NCBI GenBank assembly: GCA_022641835.1
Contig: CP048717.1
Coordinates: 1,116,001 to 1,180,000 of the forward strand
Direction: 5' to 3'
Length of the DNA: 64,000 nt
Source: Petasospora fabianii
Taxonomy: Eukaryota > Ascomycota > Saccharomycetes > Phaffomycetales > Wickerhamomycetaceae
Shown: in pieces, positions 1-9,580 of the stretch
How positions within the stretch are numbered: position 1 is the stretch's first letter
How the letters are laid out: each line of letters opens with the position of its first letter
The notes under the pieces: model-generated
What the model was told of the DNA's origin: nothing
The model's database searches: none
The model's input: only the letters and a program-made list of their open reading frames with translations
Made by a program: the position numbers and the translations under genes

Positions 1-1199
1 TACCTACTCTTATCTTTTCCAAGATTGTGACAAATATCGGTATAGAGGACATTAAACAAGTTGGAATAATTGTATTAGTCAGTGTTGTATTATATCTTAT
101 GGGTGGTATTATCACTTGGATCATCTATTTCATTACAAATGTCCCCGATGTTTGGTTTGGTGGATGTTTATCAGCGGGACTTTTCCCCAATGTGGCAGAG
201 TTACCAATTGCATACATCTCAACTTTTAATTCATTTAGTGATGAAGAAGTTGAAAAAGGATTAAGTTATGTTGTTATGTTCTTGACGACTTATTGCATTA
301 TTCAGTTTAACCTCGGTGGTATTGTATTGATTGAACGTGATTTTGACACGGAAAGAAGGCATTTGGAAGAGGAAGATATGACTATAGAGAACACTAAAGC
401 CAACTCCAAGACAACAGGTGTTTCTAAACATACAGATGTTATGAATACATCAATCTCGAGAACAACATCTATTCAGTCTAACAGAAGTCATATGAGTAAC
501 ATTGAACTACGCAATGCTGATACCGAAGATATTAGTGATATGATCTCAACATATCATAGAGATGACCTTATTGAAGATGAAGTCCCCCAATGGAGACAAC
601 TCCTTAGGTTTAATCCACTAACTTTCATTCGATTCTTTGCACTTAATCTCAAACGTCCAATGTCAATTGCACTCATAGTGGCATTACTATGTTCATTAAT
701 CCCCTGGCTTCGAGGGTTATTCGTCAATGTGAGACAAGTATCATACCCAACTGCACCAGACGCGGAACCTCCATTATCATTTATCATGGATTTTTGTGAT
801 TATATGGCTAACGCATGTGTCCCATTAGGGATTCTAGTTCTGGGGTCTACACTCTCAAGATTGTCACTTAGTGGTACTACTCTAAGATTCTGGTATACAC
901 CAGTGTTAATCTGCATCGGACGTGTTGTGGTATTACCGATCATTGGTGTACTATTTACAGATAGATTACATCAAATTGGATGGTTTGATAATGATCGAAT
1001 CTTACATTTTGTCTGTGCCATATCATGGGGGTTACCAAGTGCTACATCTTTAATCTATTTAACAGCTGCTTGTGCAGATCAAGATGGTCCACAGATGAAG
1101 TATCTTGCTGTTGTCTATATTGTTCAATATGCTGTGCTAGGTGTTAGCTTGCCCTTCCTGGCTACATGGACCGTCATGAAGAGTTTATCAGTGAACTGA
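1..1199 (+). CDS. PIN-like (auxin efflux carrier family) membrane transporter, 5' partial
   Basis: The frame is open from base 3 and the first in-window start-like codon is only GTG, so the gene begins before the window; about 397 C-terminal residues are present. Hydrophobic segments flank a long hydrophilic, Ser- and acid-rich loop (roughly residues 105-195), then at least four membrane spans follow to the end. The two-block layout with a central cytosolic loop is that of the fungal Ecm3/YNL095C branch of the PIN-like carrier family, whose members exceed 600 residues. Known members are endomembrane proteins with poorly defined substrates. Which of the yeast paralogues it matches cannot be decided here. 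Family call fairly firm, exact orthologue not. Confidence 0.7.
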   Translation, partial: PTLIFSKIVTNIGIEDIKQVGIIVLVSVVLYLMGGIITWIIYFITNVPDVWFGGCLSAGLFPNVAELPIAYISTFNSFSDEEVEKGLSYVVMFLTTYCIIQFNLGGIVLIERDFDTERRHLEEEDMTIENTKANSKTTGVSKHTDVMNTSISRTTSIQSNRSHMSNIELRNADTEDISDMISTYHRDDLIEDEVPQWRQLLRFNPLTFIRFFALNLKRPMSIALIVALLCSLIPWLRGLFVNVRQVSYPTAPDAEPPLSFIMDFCDYMANACVPLGILVLGSTLSRLSLSGTTLRFWYTPVLICIGRVVVLPIIGVLFTDRLHQIGWFDNDRILHFVCAISWGLPSATSLIYLTAACADQDGPQMKYLAVVYIVQYAVLGVSLPFLATWTVMKSLSVN

Positions 1200-1483
1200 T
1201 TTCTCTTTTCGCTATGACTAATAGTTAAGTATAGTTAAGTATAGTAATGACCTTATGACTCTTATATATATATATTGCCATAGCAACGCATACCCCCCTA
1301 AAAAAAGAAAAAAAAAAGTGTGGAGTAAAAGACAAGAGCCAAGCGGTAGGGGACACATACACATGACCCCACACATTTTGCCACGTTTAAAAGACAAATT
1401 TTCCACTTTTTCTCTTCTTCTTTATATAAACAAGAGGTTTCCCTAGTTCTCTTTCAACTATTATACTTCTATTGATCATATCC
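1200..1483 (+). promoter_or_regulatory. Promoter region of the F-box gene
   Basis: This 284-base gap holds an imperfect direct repeat of AGTTAAGTAT near 1224-1243, an alternating TA run near 1265-1275, a purine-rich A tract near 1300-1316, and CCCCT/AGGGG elements (near 1290 and 1348) of the kind bound by Msn2/Msn4 stress factors. The function of these elements is inferred only from consensus. Confidence 0.35.
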
Positions 1484-3820
1484 ATGTCCTCACCAAACGT
1501 TGCTTATACACGCTCTAGGGCTATTCCGATCTCTTCTGAACTTGTTCCTTCACTTCCAGGCTCGCTTGCTAACTCTAGAGCCAACACACCAGCGGCTTCA
1601 ACCAGCGGTTCATGTCTTTTGAACTCTCCATTTGCTGTTCATAAGGCGATAGACCTTAACTATTCGTTTATCAACTCAGATTTCATTGATGAAGACGTTG
1701 CCGCTGGTCTCATCCCCGGTAGTTCAGTTGGATCGTTAGCCGCCCCACCACACACAGCGGCAACGACAGAGACAACTGTGTTCCGTAACTTGACTTCGAC
1801 ACCTCGTCATTCACATCCACTTTCGTTGCCTAAGTCACTTCCAATTGATTGGAAACTCTTCAATAAGCAATATGAGCTTCAACAGCGTCGCAGACAATCC
1901 CGTCTTAAACGTAAGCATGAGGAGTTTGAAAACACTTTTGAGAACTTGCCATATCCTGTCATTGACTTCATTGCTGATTGCGTCGAGTCTCAGAATGATC
2001 TTATAAGTCTTAGTCAAACTTGTACTTTCTTCAATAAGATGGTAAACAGACGTCTCTATTCCAAACTCATCTTTGTTGATAACATCAGTGATAAGTGTAT
2101 GCATTACGATGGTGACTATACACTTGTTGATGCTAAGAACTATCCAAAGTTGCTTGCTTGTCTCCATGCTAACGAGGATCTCATACAGATAATCAAGGAG
2201 ATTATCATTGATACATCTTCAAATAACTCGAGTTATGACTCTATCCATGAGAACATATATGCTGGTTTATATGATCTCTTCCTTACAACTAATAACAACT
2301 TGAAGATCTTGGAGAACTTGGACTTTAACAACTTGAAGAAGTTCAATTCACTCATTCATTACAACAGAGACCATTTGATCAAACATAATTATAACAAGTA
2401 CACTTACTATTATCATTCAAGTGAAAATATGGAAAATTTGATCCGTAATGATCTGTTGCATTTGAAAAACTACCAATTATTGGACTTAAATGATATCAAT
2501 ATGCTACCACTCACAGTCAATTCTGTCTCCGTTGCCATGGAGCATGAATACTTGTCTCATGACCCCTTAAGACTAGAGTTTGCAGGACTCAAAGTTCTCG
2601 AGAATTTGCATACACTAAAACTTCATACTGTTGTCGCTACAGAACTATTCATTTCGGGTATGTACAAGCTCTTTACAGATCCAACATCCAGTCTCAAAGT
2701 TTCAAGGTTGCAAAACATCAGAACTTTGTCTATATCAAGTATTCATCTACCTGAAGACCAGACTCAACATTCTCTTTTATCATTTGAGAAATTGAACACC
2801 ATCATTGATCTTGCACAAGTTGAAGAATTGGAACTTAAGACAAAATGTCTTGATCACATCAATTGCAATTCTTGCTTGATGCGTTTCTTAGTTGAATGGT
2901 ACAATGAACTTATCCAAAATGGTGAATCTCGTTTGAAAAAGTTATCCATAATCTCACTACCTCCAAACGCTAATCAAAATGTTAACATCCAATGGGACTA
3001 TATCTTATCCAACGGTGAATTCCTTCAAAAGTTTGGTGAGAATCTTGAGTTCTTCTTTATCAACTTGAATGACTTCCCATTTGTACCAATTTTTGAAAAA
3101 ACACAAGCATTGGAAGTTCATGATCATCAAAAACTGCCGATGAACTCTGATATCCTCAAGTTGAGAAAGTTGATGTATACCAACATTCTCGATTCCTTTA
3201 AAAGACTCGAATTGTTCGTTATACCGGATTACTTCTACAATTGGGCCGTATACAACAACATTCACGACCTTTCCAATGATGAACACTTGAACTTTTTAAA
3301 CTTCCTCGATAATTGTCATTGTATCACATGCTGTGAAACACGTACCATTTTCAAACAGTACACCTCACAACATCAGTTCAAAGACTTTAAGGGCCGTTTC
3401 AAGACAGATCTCAAGTATGGTCCACGTAATCCAGCAAACTCAATCAATCGTTACAATAAGCTCAATGATGACCCAGATGCTTATCGTATCTTGTACAACA
3501 CGATGCTTCGAGAGCTCAAGAGTCGTATCCCTCTGAAGCAACTGAACAAAGTACAATCATCCTTGGATTATGACAAGTTTGTTCCAAATGTTCGTGCTGG
3601 AGGTTCTGTGATCCCAGAGACAGACTTTGCCAGATTTACCAAATTGTTTGCACATGGATTGAGACCTGATATTCAGAGAATCTTAGATACTTTGCCAATG
3701 GTGAAGAAGTTTAACTTGGGTGGTATGTTGTTCAAGTGTCACCCAATCAATGGTGCAGAAGTCAGAGTTCACGCCGTTTACGATGACTTTTGTGAGGTGT
3801 TTATGAGAAAAGTCAAGTGA
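1484..3820 (+). CDS. F-box protein, possibly LUG1 (YLR352W)-like
   Basis: A 778-residue protein. The open frame reaches up to a TTG at 1472, but the first ATG is 1484 and is taken as the start. The first 120 residues are Ser/Thr/Pro-rich and look disordered; a basic stretch (RRRQSRLKRK, about 132-141) precedes an F-box-like segment at about 150-195 (LPYPVIDFIADC ... LSLSQTCTFFNKMV). The rest is leucine-rich and helical, like the substrate-binding part of such proteins. F-box proteins link targets to the SCF ubiquitin ligase through Skp1. Length and layout resemble S. cerevisiae YLR352W, but I can support only the F-box class with confidence. Confidence 0.6.
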   Translation: MSSPNVAYTRSRAIPISSELVPSLPGSLANSRANTPAASTSGSCLLNSPFAVHKAIDLNYSFINSDFIDEDVAAGLIPGSSVGSLAAPPHTAATTETTVFRNLTSTPRHSHPLSLPKSLPIDWKLFNKQYELQQRRRQSRLKRKHEEFENTFENLPYPVIDFIADCVESQNDLISLSQTCTFFNKMVNRRLYSKLIFVDNISDKCMHYDGDYTLVDAKNYPKLLACLHANEDLIQIIKEIIIDTSSNNSSYDSIHENIYAGLYDLFLTTNNNLKILENLDFNNLKKFNSLIHYNRDHLIKHNYNKYTYYYHSSENMENLIRNDLLHLKNYQLLDLNDINMLPLTVNSVSVAMEHEYLSHDPLRLEFAGLKVLENLHTLKLHTVVATELFISGMYKLFTDPTSSLKVSRLQNIRTLSISSIHLPEDQTQHSLLSFEKLNTIIDLAQVEELELKTKCLDHINCNSCLMRFLVEWYNELIQNGESRLKKLSIISLPPNANQNVNIQWDYILSNGEFLQKFGENLEFFFINLNDFPFVPIFEKTQALEVHDHQKLPMNSDILKLRKLMYTNILDSFKRLELFVIPDYFYNWAVYNNIHDLSNDEHLNFLNFLDNCHCITCCETRTIFKQYTSQHQFKDFKGRFKTDLKYGPRNPANSINRYNKLNDDPDAYRILYNTMLRELKSRIPLKQLNKVQSSLDYDKFVPNVRAGGSVIPETDFARFTKLFAHGLRPDIQRILDTLPMVKKFNLGGMLFKCHPINGAEVRVHAVYDDFCEVFMRKVK

Positions 3821-3913
3821 TCTACAAATACTAAAACTATAACATGCATAACATATGTATCATCAAAATTATCCCGTAGTTGTCCGTAACACCATGATAT
3901 ATAAATAGTAAAA

Positions 3914-6277
3914 TCAACCTTGGACGAAGTATTTACAACCATCCGTGATCAACTGAGCTGCAGTGTTGATCTCCTTTTGAACATCCAATCCCATATAGAT
4001 AGCATCCCTAACACCTGGGAATGTCCACCATGATCCCAATCCATTATCTGGTTTGAAAACCTGTGGACCAGCAACAGGGTTCTTGTACCATGGTCTTCCA
4101 GTGAGACCATTCTCAGAGAGGAAAAGCTTCTCTAATGCCGCAAGACGAGAGTTCCAACTCCAACGATGTACTGCAAGGAGAGATGGTTCAAGTCCAGAGT
4201 CCTCTTCAACAATCTCTGTCCATGCACGACGCCATATATCAAGATCCTTACCGAGTTGTTTGACCTCAAGGAGTGATGCTGTCAATGGTGAAAAATCATA
4301 TTTTTTACTTGGTTGTACCTCTTCAGCATAGTTTTGCAAATCTTTGAAGTCTTGATTCATCTGCTCGACATAACTTGTGATATCGAATGGGATAAGTGGG
4401 TCTTCAACCAAGTTCAATGCAAACTTCAACACAAACTCAACAAGTTTACGATGCTTATCATAACCTGGATCCATATTGGATTTTTGGAAGTTTTCAAAAG
4501 TGTCATCACAAGTGTACTTTGGATATTTACCGCCCTTATAACCAATATCAACAACTGGAATACCTTGACCCATGAATGGAACAAAGTTACCATACTCATC
4601 AAACTGTTGACCAGTTGTTAAGTTGTACTCATCACGATAGTTATCCAATAAGCGAGACAGTAGCGAGCTTCCACGTACTTCAATGTGGTCGCCAGCAACA
4701 GCATCACTCAGGTCCAAGTACATCATTGTCTCCTTACGAACACCATGGACGTTTACCTCCATGAGCTCAGTGGCACCAGAAAGGTTGTACTCGGTTCCAT
4801 CAAGTGAAATGAAATAGATTGATCTTAATGGGGTCCAGTTGAACTTACTCATGAGCTTTTGGAACAACTGGGCAAGCTCCAAGAGTACAACGGTGCCTGT
4901 GTCTGGCATGATAGCACCTTTACATGGAGCATCACGCTGTGCACCAATGAATAAGGCATGATCGCTCTGTTCACGACCATCAATCTTAGCGAGAACATTC
5001 CATATCGGATGTTTTTCCTTGTAGACAACAGAATTGTTCAGTGTTACTTCAAGTTCCTTCTCACCTGAATGGAAACCGTCTTCGAAAACAACACCTTTAT
5101 CACCAAGCTTTTGCCAAAGTTCTGATGCTTGGTTCCACGTTAATGAGACAGATGGGATACGGGCCATGGAGACTTCGTCCCGACCCATGAAAGAGTTTGC
5201 AGTTTGTGATGACCATCCTGGGGTACGTGGATCACCTGGGAAGAACTCTGGCATACCAACACCACGTCTCTCATAAGAATCGGGGAAATCATCATTCTCA
5301 GAGGTGAAAAGAACACCACTGCATCCATAGTTATCAGCAATCATCATCTTTTGACTTGATGGAAGCGAGCCGAACTTGATGAGGCAAATGCAGTCTTTGG
5401 CGTCAATGTTCTTCTCCTTCAGTGATTCAAAGTCTTTCACACGACCATAGTTAACATATAAAAGCTTCCCTGTTGCTGATCCTTCCTTAGAGAGTGGATT
5501 GAACTGTTCTGTTAGATCAAGCTCCTTATCGTCATATTTCAGTGTTGTCTTACCTGGGTAGTTCAGAGTCACTGGAATCTCTTCAAATTGTGTGTTGGAG
5601 AAACCTTTACCCTTGAAAAATGCCTCAACGTATCTTGCCGTTGATAAATCACCGGATGTACCGGCAATGTGATCAAGTGATCCCAGATATTCCAAGTTCT
5701 CCTCTATGTTCTTCATATCGATGCTTTGTAATCCAAACTCCAATAGCGTCTCTCTGTCACTAAATGAACCATACGTTCGAGAACTGTCATCTGGAAGGAA
5801 TCCTGAAGCCATAACAACCCATAACACAGCAGCAACTGCGATAACATAGACAAATCTCTTAACAATGAGTGGGTTTCCCAGTCGTGCGAGACCAGACTCC
5901 CACTTACGGTTGAGATATACGTATCCCTCAGCGAGTGGATCTAGCACGTTTTGACGCATGGGGCTCACCCACTTATGACTCAACTGTTCTCGATAGTGTG
6001 ATACTCGTTCCCGGAGACTTCTTTGTGGCGGGTCTTCAAACTCCATAGCTTCTATCTCTTCTTCAAGTTGATCTAGACGAGCATTGTCCTCGAGGTCAAA
6101 CGAGTCGCCGCCATCGTACGCAGGCGGCTCTGCTGGTGGATCTGCACGTGAACCTGCCGGTGGCTCAGTTGGTAACTCGTTATACCTCATTTGTGATAGT
6201 GAATAGCGATGTATGGAACCAAATAGAGAGAGATACGAAGTGTGTTGTCTTTTTAAATGGCTGTGCACAGTTTCCAT
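3914..6277 (-). CDS. TRE1: Transferrin-receptor-like protein, TRE1/TRE2 type (degenerate M28 peptidase)
   Basis: A 787-residue type II membrane protein: an acidic cytosolic N-terminus with a PPAY motif (51-54), one membrane span (about 142-161), a protease-associated region (about 245-360), an M28-like fold (about 415-600) and a C-terminal dimerisation region. The peptidase core is altered: where active relatives have the metal His it reads GAQRDA (about 443), and where they have the catalytic Glu pair it reads LDGTEYN (about 492). This suits Tre1/Tre2, which with Bsd2 bring metal transporters such as Smf1 to Rsp5 for vacuolar sorting. A second ATG (Met30, base 6190) is a likely alternative start, because CACGTG boxes lie only 27-54 bases before the first ATG. 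VPS70 is the main alternative family member. Confidence 0.75.
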   Translation of the reverse strand: METVHSHLKRQHTSYLSLFGSIHRYSLSQMRYNELPTEPPAGSRADPPAEPPAYDGGDSFDLEDNARLDQLEEEIEAMEFEDPPQRSLRERVSHYREQLSHKWVSPMRQNVLDPLAEGYVYLNRKWESGLARLGNPLIVKRFVYVIAVAAVLWVVMASGFLPDDSSRTYGSFSDRETLLEFGLQSIDMKNIEENLEYLGSLDHIAGTSGDLSTARYVEAFFKGKGFSNTQFEEIPVTLNYPGKTTLKYDDKELDLTEQFNPLSKEGSATGKLLYVNYGRVKDFESLKEKNIDAKDCICLIKFGSLPSSQKMMIADNYGCSGVLFTSENDDFPDSYERRGVGMPEFFPGDPRTPGWSSQTANSFMGRDEVSMARIPSVSLTWNQASELWQKLGDKGVVFEDGFHSGEKELEVTLNNSVVYKEKHPIWNVLAKIDGREQSDHALFIGAQRDAPCKGAIMPDTGTVVLLELAQLFQKLMSKFNWTPLRSIYFISLDGTEYNLSGATELMEVNVHGVRKETMMYLDLSDAVAGDHIEVRGSSLLSRLLDNYRDEYNLTTGQQFDEYGNFVPFMGQGIPVVDIGYKGGKYPKYTCDDTFENFQKSNMDPGYDKHRKLVEFVLKFALNLVEDPLIPFDITSYVEQMNQDFKDLQNYAEEVQPSKKYDFSPLTASLLEVKQLGKDLDIWRRAWTEIVEEDSGLEPSLLAVHRWSWNSRLAALEKLFLSENGLTGRPWYKNPVAGPQVFKPDNGLGSWWTFPGVRDAIYMGLDVQKEINTAAQLITDGCKYFVQG

Positions 6278-6303
6278 TTAATGTAATCTCTGGGCACTTA
6301 GAT

Positions 6304-6334
6304 CACGTGCATAGACACGTGAGCAATCACGTGA
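6304..6334. promoter_or_regulatory. Cluster of three CACGTG boxes in the TRE1/TIM17 divergent promoter
   Basis: CACGTG occurs at 6304-6309, 6316-6321 and 6328-6333 at a regular 12-base pitch, the last inside the palindrome TCACGTGA (6327-6334). CACGTG is the core bound by Cbf1 and Pho4 type bHLH factors. The TIM17 ATG lies about 120 bases away on the right. Confidence 0.55.
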
Positions 6335-6454
6335 TAGAAATCCGGCATAGAAAAATTCGCGCACTTCGACGCAGTGAAAAGTTCATAGTAATCGAAGGCG
6401 TCGTTCCCCAACCTCTTACAGCTTTCTCTCTTTGGAAATCATCTACTCGCTATA

Positions 6455-7014
6455 ATGTCTAACGATCACACCAGAGATCCTTGTCCCGTCGTTATCCTTA
6501 ACGACTTCGGTGGTGCCTTCGCCATGGGTGTACGTCTTCCCTGATCACTCTGCCTCTAGGCTCCATTCTCACTCGGGATGATTCACAACTATTCACATAC
6601 TAACACTCCCTTTTTCAGGTCATTGGTGGTTGTGTCTGGCACGGTATCAAAGGTTTCAGAAACTCTCCATACGGTGAACGTTTCCCAGGTGCCCTCTCGG
6701 CCATTAAGGCTCGTGCTCCAGTTGTCGGTGGTAACTTTGGTGTCTGGGGTGGTTTGTTCTCCACTTTTGACTGTGCCGTGAAGGGTGTTAGAAAGAGAGA
6801 GGACCCACTCAACGCTATCATTGCAGGTTTCTTCACTGGTGGTGCCCTTGCCATTAGAGGTGGCTGGAGACACACAAGAAACTCCGCCATCACTTGTGCT
6901 TGTTTGCTTGGTGTCTTTGAAGGTGTTGGTATGATGTTCCAACGTTACATGGCATGGCAGAATAAGCCAATGGCTCCTCCTCTTCCAGAGACACAGGCCC
7001 CATTGGCTGCTTGA
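6455..7014 (+). CDS. TIM17: TIM17, essential subunit of the TIM23 presequence translocase
   Basis: Two exons, 6455-6529 and 6619-7014, encode 156 residues (S. cerevisiae Tim17 has 158). Exon 1 gives a start with [18 protein letters not shown]; exon 2 continues with [20 protein letters not shown] and includes [18 protein letters not shown] and [15 protein letters not shown], all hallmark Tim17 sequences. Four hydrophobic segments span the mitochondrial inner membrane. Tim17 forms the protein path of TIM23 together with Tim23 and couples to the import motor. The DPC and GGC cysteines that form the family's intramolecular disulfide are both present. Splicing is required, since the two conserved halves lie in different frames. 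Confidence 0.97.
6530..6618 (+). other. TIM17: Intron of TIM17
   Basis: An 89-base phase-0 intron with donor GTACGT, branch TACTAAC (6598-6604) and acceptor TTTTTCAG; the branch adenosine is 15 bases from the acceptor G. Removal joins two conserved Tim17 segments exactly. Confidence 0.95.
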
Positions 7015-7580
7015 AAAGCTTCTAATCATATTGTCCTTTCCACTTGTTTTCTTGCCGTTCTTCTTCTTTTCTGGATCACGAGATCCGATACTACAAACTT
7101 TGCATGCATAGAAGAAATGTGGCAAATCTGGTGAGGTTTGATTTGAAAGACTTTTTTTTCTTCTTCTCCTTTTCCTATACGCAGATGTCAAAAGTTACAT
7201 CCGTGTTTTGTTATGATTTCTTGTTATTTTTGTGATGTGTCCGATATGATGACTTTTGTCGGCTGCACCCCTTCCCCTTGTACATACGCAAAGGCTCCTT
7301 CATGATACGATTTTATGTCCCTGTTGTAGATTAACGACCAATACCCCTGTTTTGACTACACTCTAGCAAATAATCAGATTGATATCGATCATGTGTGTAT
7401 GCATATACTGTGTATGGAACGAGGTGAACTCATCTTTTGACTAGAGCCAAGAAGAACACAGACTAAAGAAGGAGTGTGTTTGTAACAACACAAGAACAGT
7501 ATGATCTTGATAAAAGGGTAGAAGTGAATTTATTATGCAATGAATGACAAAGAGATGCAAAAGAGGAAAAAGAAGATAGC
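7015..7580. other. Convergent intergenic region TIM17/STE7
   Basis: This gap holds the 3' ends of two converging genes: T-rich tracts (around 7151-7175) and a short GATC-containing palindrome-like stretch (near 7074-7086). I see no conserved coding segment, tRNA or element in it. Confidence 0.5.
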
Positions 7581-8975
7581 TCACTTTTTGAGCTTCTTAG
7601 CGAGATGTCTCAACAGTGGACCACTTTCCTCCTTCTCATACTTCCGAAGCAAGCCAGAAGGTAAGTTGAGCAACTCTTGTGGAGTAGGACGTGACTGCTG
7701 TTTCTTTAAGCACAGATCAACAAAGTTACAAAGTTCTTTACTGTATTTTTGTCTCGGTAATGAAGGTGGATCCTCGTTCACAATTCTCTGGAGAAGATCT
7801 AGAATACCGTTAGGTGTATCCTTTTTGCCGAATGGGAACTCACCAGTGGCAAGTTCAATGAGCATCAGACCGAGAGACCAGACATCTCCTTTGATACTGT
7901 AGACGTCACCTTGAATTCTTTCCGGTGACATGTATGTTGAGGTACCCACGAATGTATCTGCAATGGAGTTATTGTTCAGCTCACGACTGACACCAAAATC
8001 ACAAATCTTCACCTCACCTTTAGAGTTAAGTAATACATTAGATGGCTTGATGTCTCTGTGAATGATCTTATGTGCCGTGTAGAGATAATTCAAACCTTGG
8101 AGAACTGCGTATGTGATCTTACTGAGATACACTTCCTTTACGAAACCCAACTTGGCGAGAATGTAGTCAAGCGAACCACAATCCATATACTCGATGCACA
8201 TTATGACACCATTGGAGTAGATACCAGCAACTTCCTCAGATGTTGCGATGATGGCCTGTTTGCCCTCTGATTGACCATTGGCAACATTATCTCCTTGCTC
8301 CGTTCCGGGCGTCACTGTGGAGGCTGCCGAGGCACTTCCGTTATCGATGAAAACGGCACCGTAGAAATCAATCACATACGGACTTTTCACTTCATTGAGA
8401 ATCTTCAGTTCTCTCAAGATTTGATTCTGTACTTTGAAAGTCTTTTCAAACATGATCTGCTTCTTAGCCATGATTTTATTTGTAGGAACATGAAGCACTT
8501 GCGAAACAACACCACTCTGGCCTTCACCAAGTGTTTTGAGATTTAGCAGATCCCGCTGCTTGAGTTCAAAAGTCTTGTTGATGGAGAGTGTAAGCTTCTC
8601 AAAGTTCTCAAGAAGTTCTAGATCTTCCTTAGAGGATACAGCGGAGCGTGGTGTTTGCGAGGGCGTCTGCAAGCTAAAGCCAGTTACTGGAGAGCTCGAT
8701 GCGGATGCACCAGCGGAGGTCGGTTCATCAGTCAGCGTTAGTTTCTTGAGATTCCTTCTCTTCAAAGTCTTTGGCTGGAATATAGAAGGGGCCTGTGGAT
8801 CTGCAGTGCCGAGAATGGGCGTCTCATTGCCTAATATAGGTGGGGTTTGCAGAGGCTTTGGTAAGTTATTGGAGCTGGGCGTATCGAGCAGGATCGGGGG
8901 AAGAGGTTTGTTTCTGTTGGCGTTGAGACTCAGCGTAGACGACTTGCGGTGAGACGATGACGATGATGATGACAT
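7581..8975 (-). CDS. STE7: STE7, MAP kinase kinase of the mating/filamentation pathway
   Basis: A 464-residue protein with a Ser/Pro-rich N-terminus and a kinase domain from about 142 to the end. Visible are the glycine loop (GEGQSGVV, about 148), catalytic HRDIKPSN (about 305), DFG and the activation loop NNNSIADTFVGTSTYMSPE (about 335), whose Ser and Thr fit MAPKKK (Ste11) phosphorylation sites. FQPKTLKRRNLKKLTLT (about 66-82) closely matches the N-terminal MAPK docking site of S. cerevisiae Ste7, here preceded by about 65 extra residues. It should phosphorylate Fus3/Kss1 homologues. It is divergent to DHH1, as in S. cerevisiae. No TGAAACA pheromone element was noticed upstream. Confidence 0.93.
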   Translation of the reverse strand: MSSSSSSSHRKSSTLSLNANRNKPLPPILLDTPSSNNLPKPLQTPPILGNETPILGTADPQAPSIFQPKTLKRRNLKKLTLTDEPTSAGASASSSPVTGFSLQTPSQTPRSAVSSKEDLELLENFEKLTLSINKTFELKQRDLLNLKTLGEGQSGVVSQVLHVPTNKIMAKKQIMFEKTFKVQNQILRELKILNEVKSPYVIDFYGAVFIDNGSASAASTVTPGTEQGDNVANGQSEGKQAIIATSEEVAGIYSNGVIMCIEYMDCGSLDYILAKLGFVKEVYLSKITYAVLQGLNYLYTAHKIIHRDIKPSNVLLNSKGEVKICDFGVSRELNNNSIADTFVGTSTYMSPERIQGDVYSIKGDVWSLGLMLIELATGEFPFGKKDTPNGILDLLQRIVNEDPPSLPRQKYSKELCNFVDLCLKKQQSRPTPQELLNLPSGLLRKYEKEESGPLLRHLAKKLKK

Positions 8976-9580
8976 GGCCGCTTGGATATAGACAGCCTTC
9001 AGGTTACCCTTCTGCTATGGTCTCGTCTCCACTTTTTGTCCTTCTTTCTCTGCTATGTTTGATACTTAAAATTCCGAAGGAGACCAGCGCGCGCCAAAAG
9101 CTGCCAGTTTACATATATATTTGGTAATTAGACACGGCACTTCCCGATATGGCAGTAATGCATTTCTTATATGTTGCACAATCAGCAACATTTCCATGAT
9201 AGGAAGTCAATAAAAGGACTCATCCAACCGACGACGAAAAGAAAGACGCCGTGGAAACGAGCTCACTAGTCACCACTGGAACTAGCCCAACAGCACTTCG
9301 CTAACTCACTTACGTTTCCCCCCTCCTTCTCTTTCGGTCTTAACACCGTGGTATCCATTTCTCTTCATTGAGCTGCCTGCCCCTCTGATTACTGCTCGCT
9401 GTCCATATCTTTTGTTCGCCTCTTTGAACTTCACTTCACAGCGTCTCCAACAACCCCTTTCTTAGCAGCCGCTCATACAAATACTACACGATCCACTTGT
9501 TTTGACGAATAGAGACTTTTCCATACATCATACACACCACATAACTTACACACACAAACTTTCACACACATATAAGTACA
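8976..9580. promoter_or_regulatory. Divergent STE7/DHH1 promoter region
   Basis: This 605-base region separates two divergent genes. It contains a GC-rich patch (near 9089-9096), TA-rich stretches near 9110-9120, pyrimidine-rich sequence near 9315-9345, and a CA-repeat-rich leader just before the DHH1 ATG (about 9525-9575) typical of unstructured 5' untranslated sequence of highly expressed yeast genes. No gene is evident inside. Confidence 0.45.

Noticed and set aside
6589-7191. 200-codon antisense frame over TIM17
   Set aside because: Lies on the strand opposite the conserved second exon and shows no recognisable protein.
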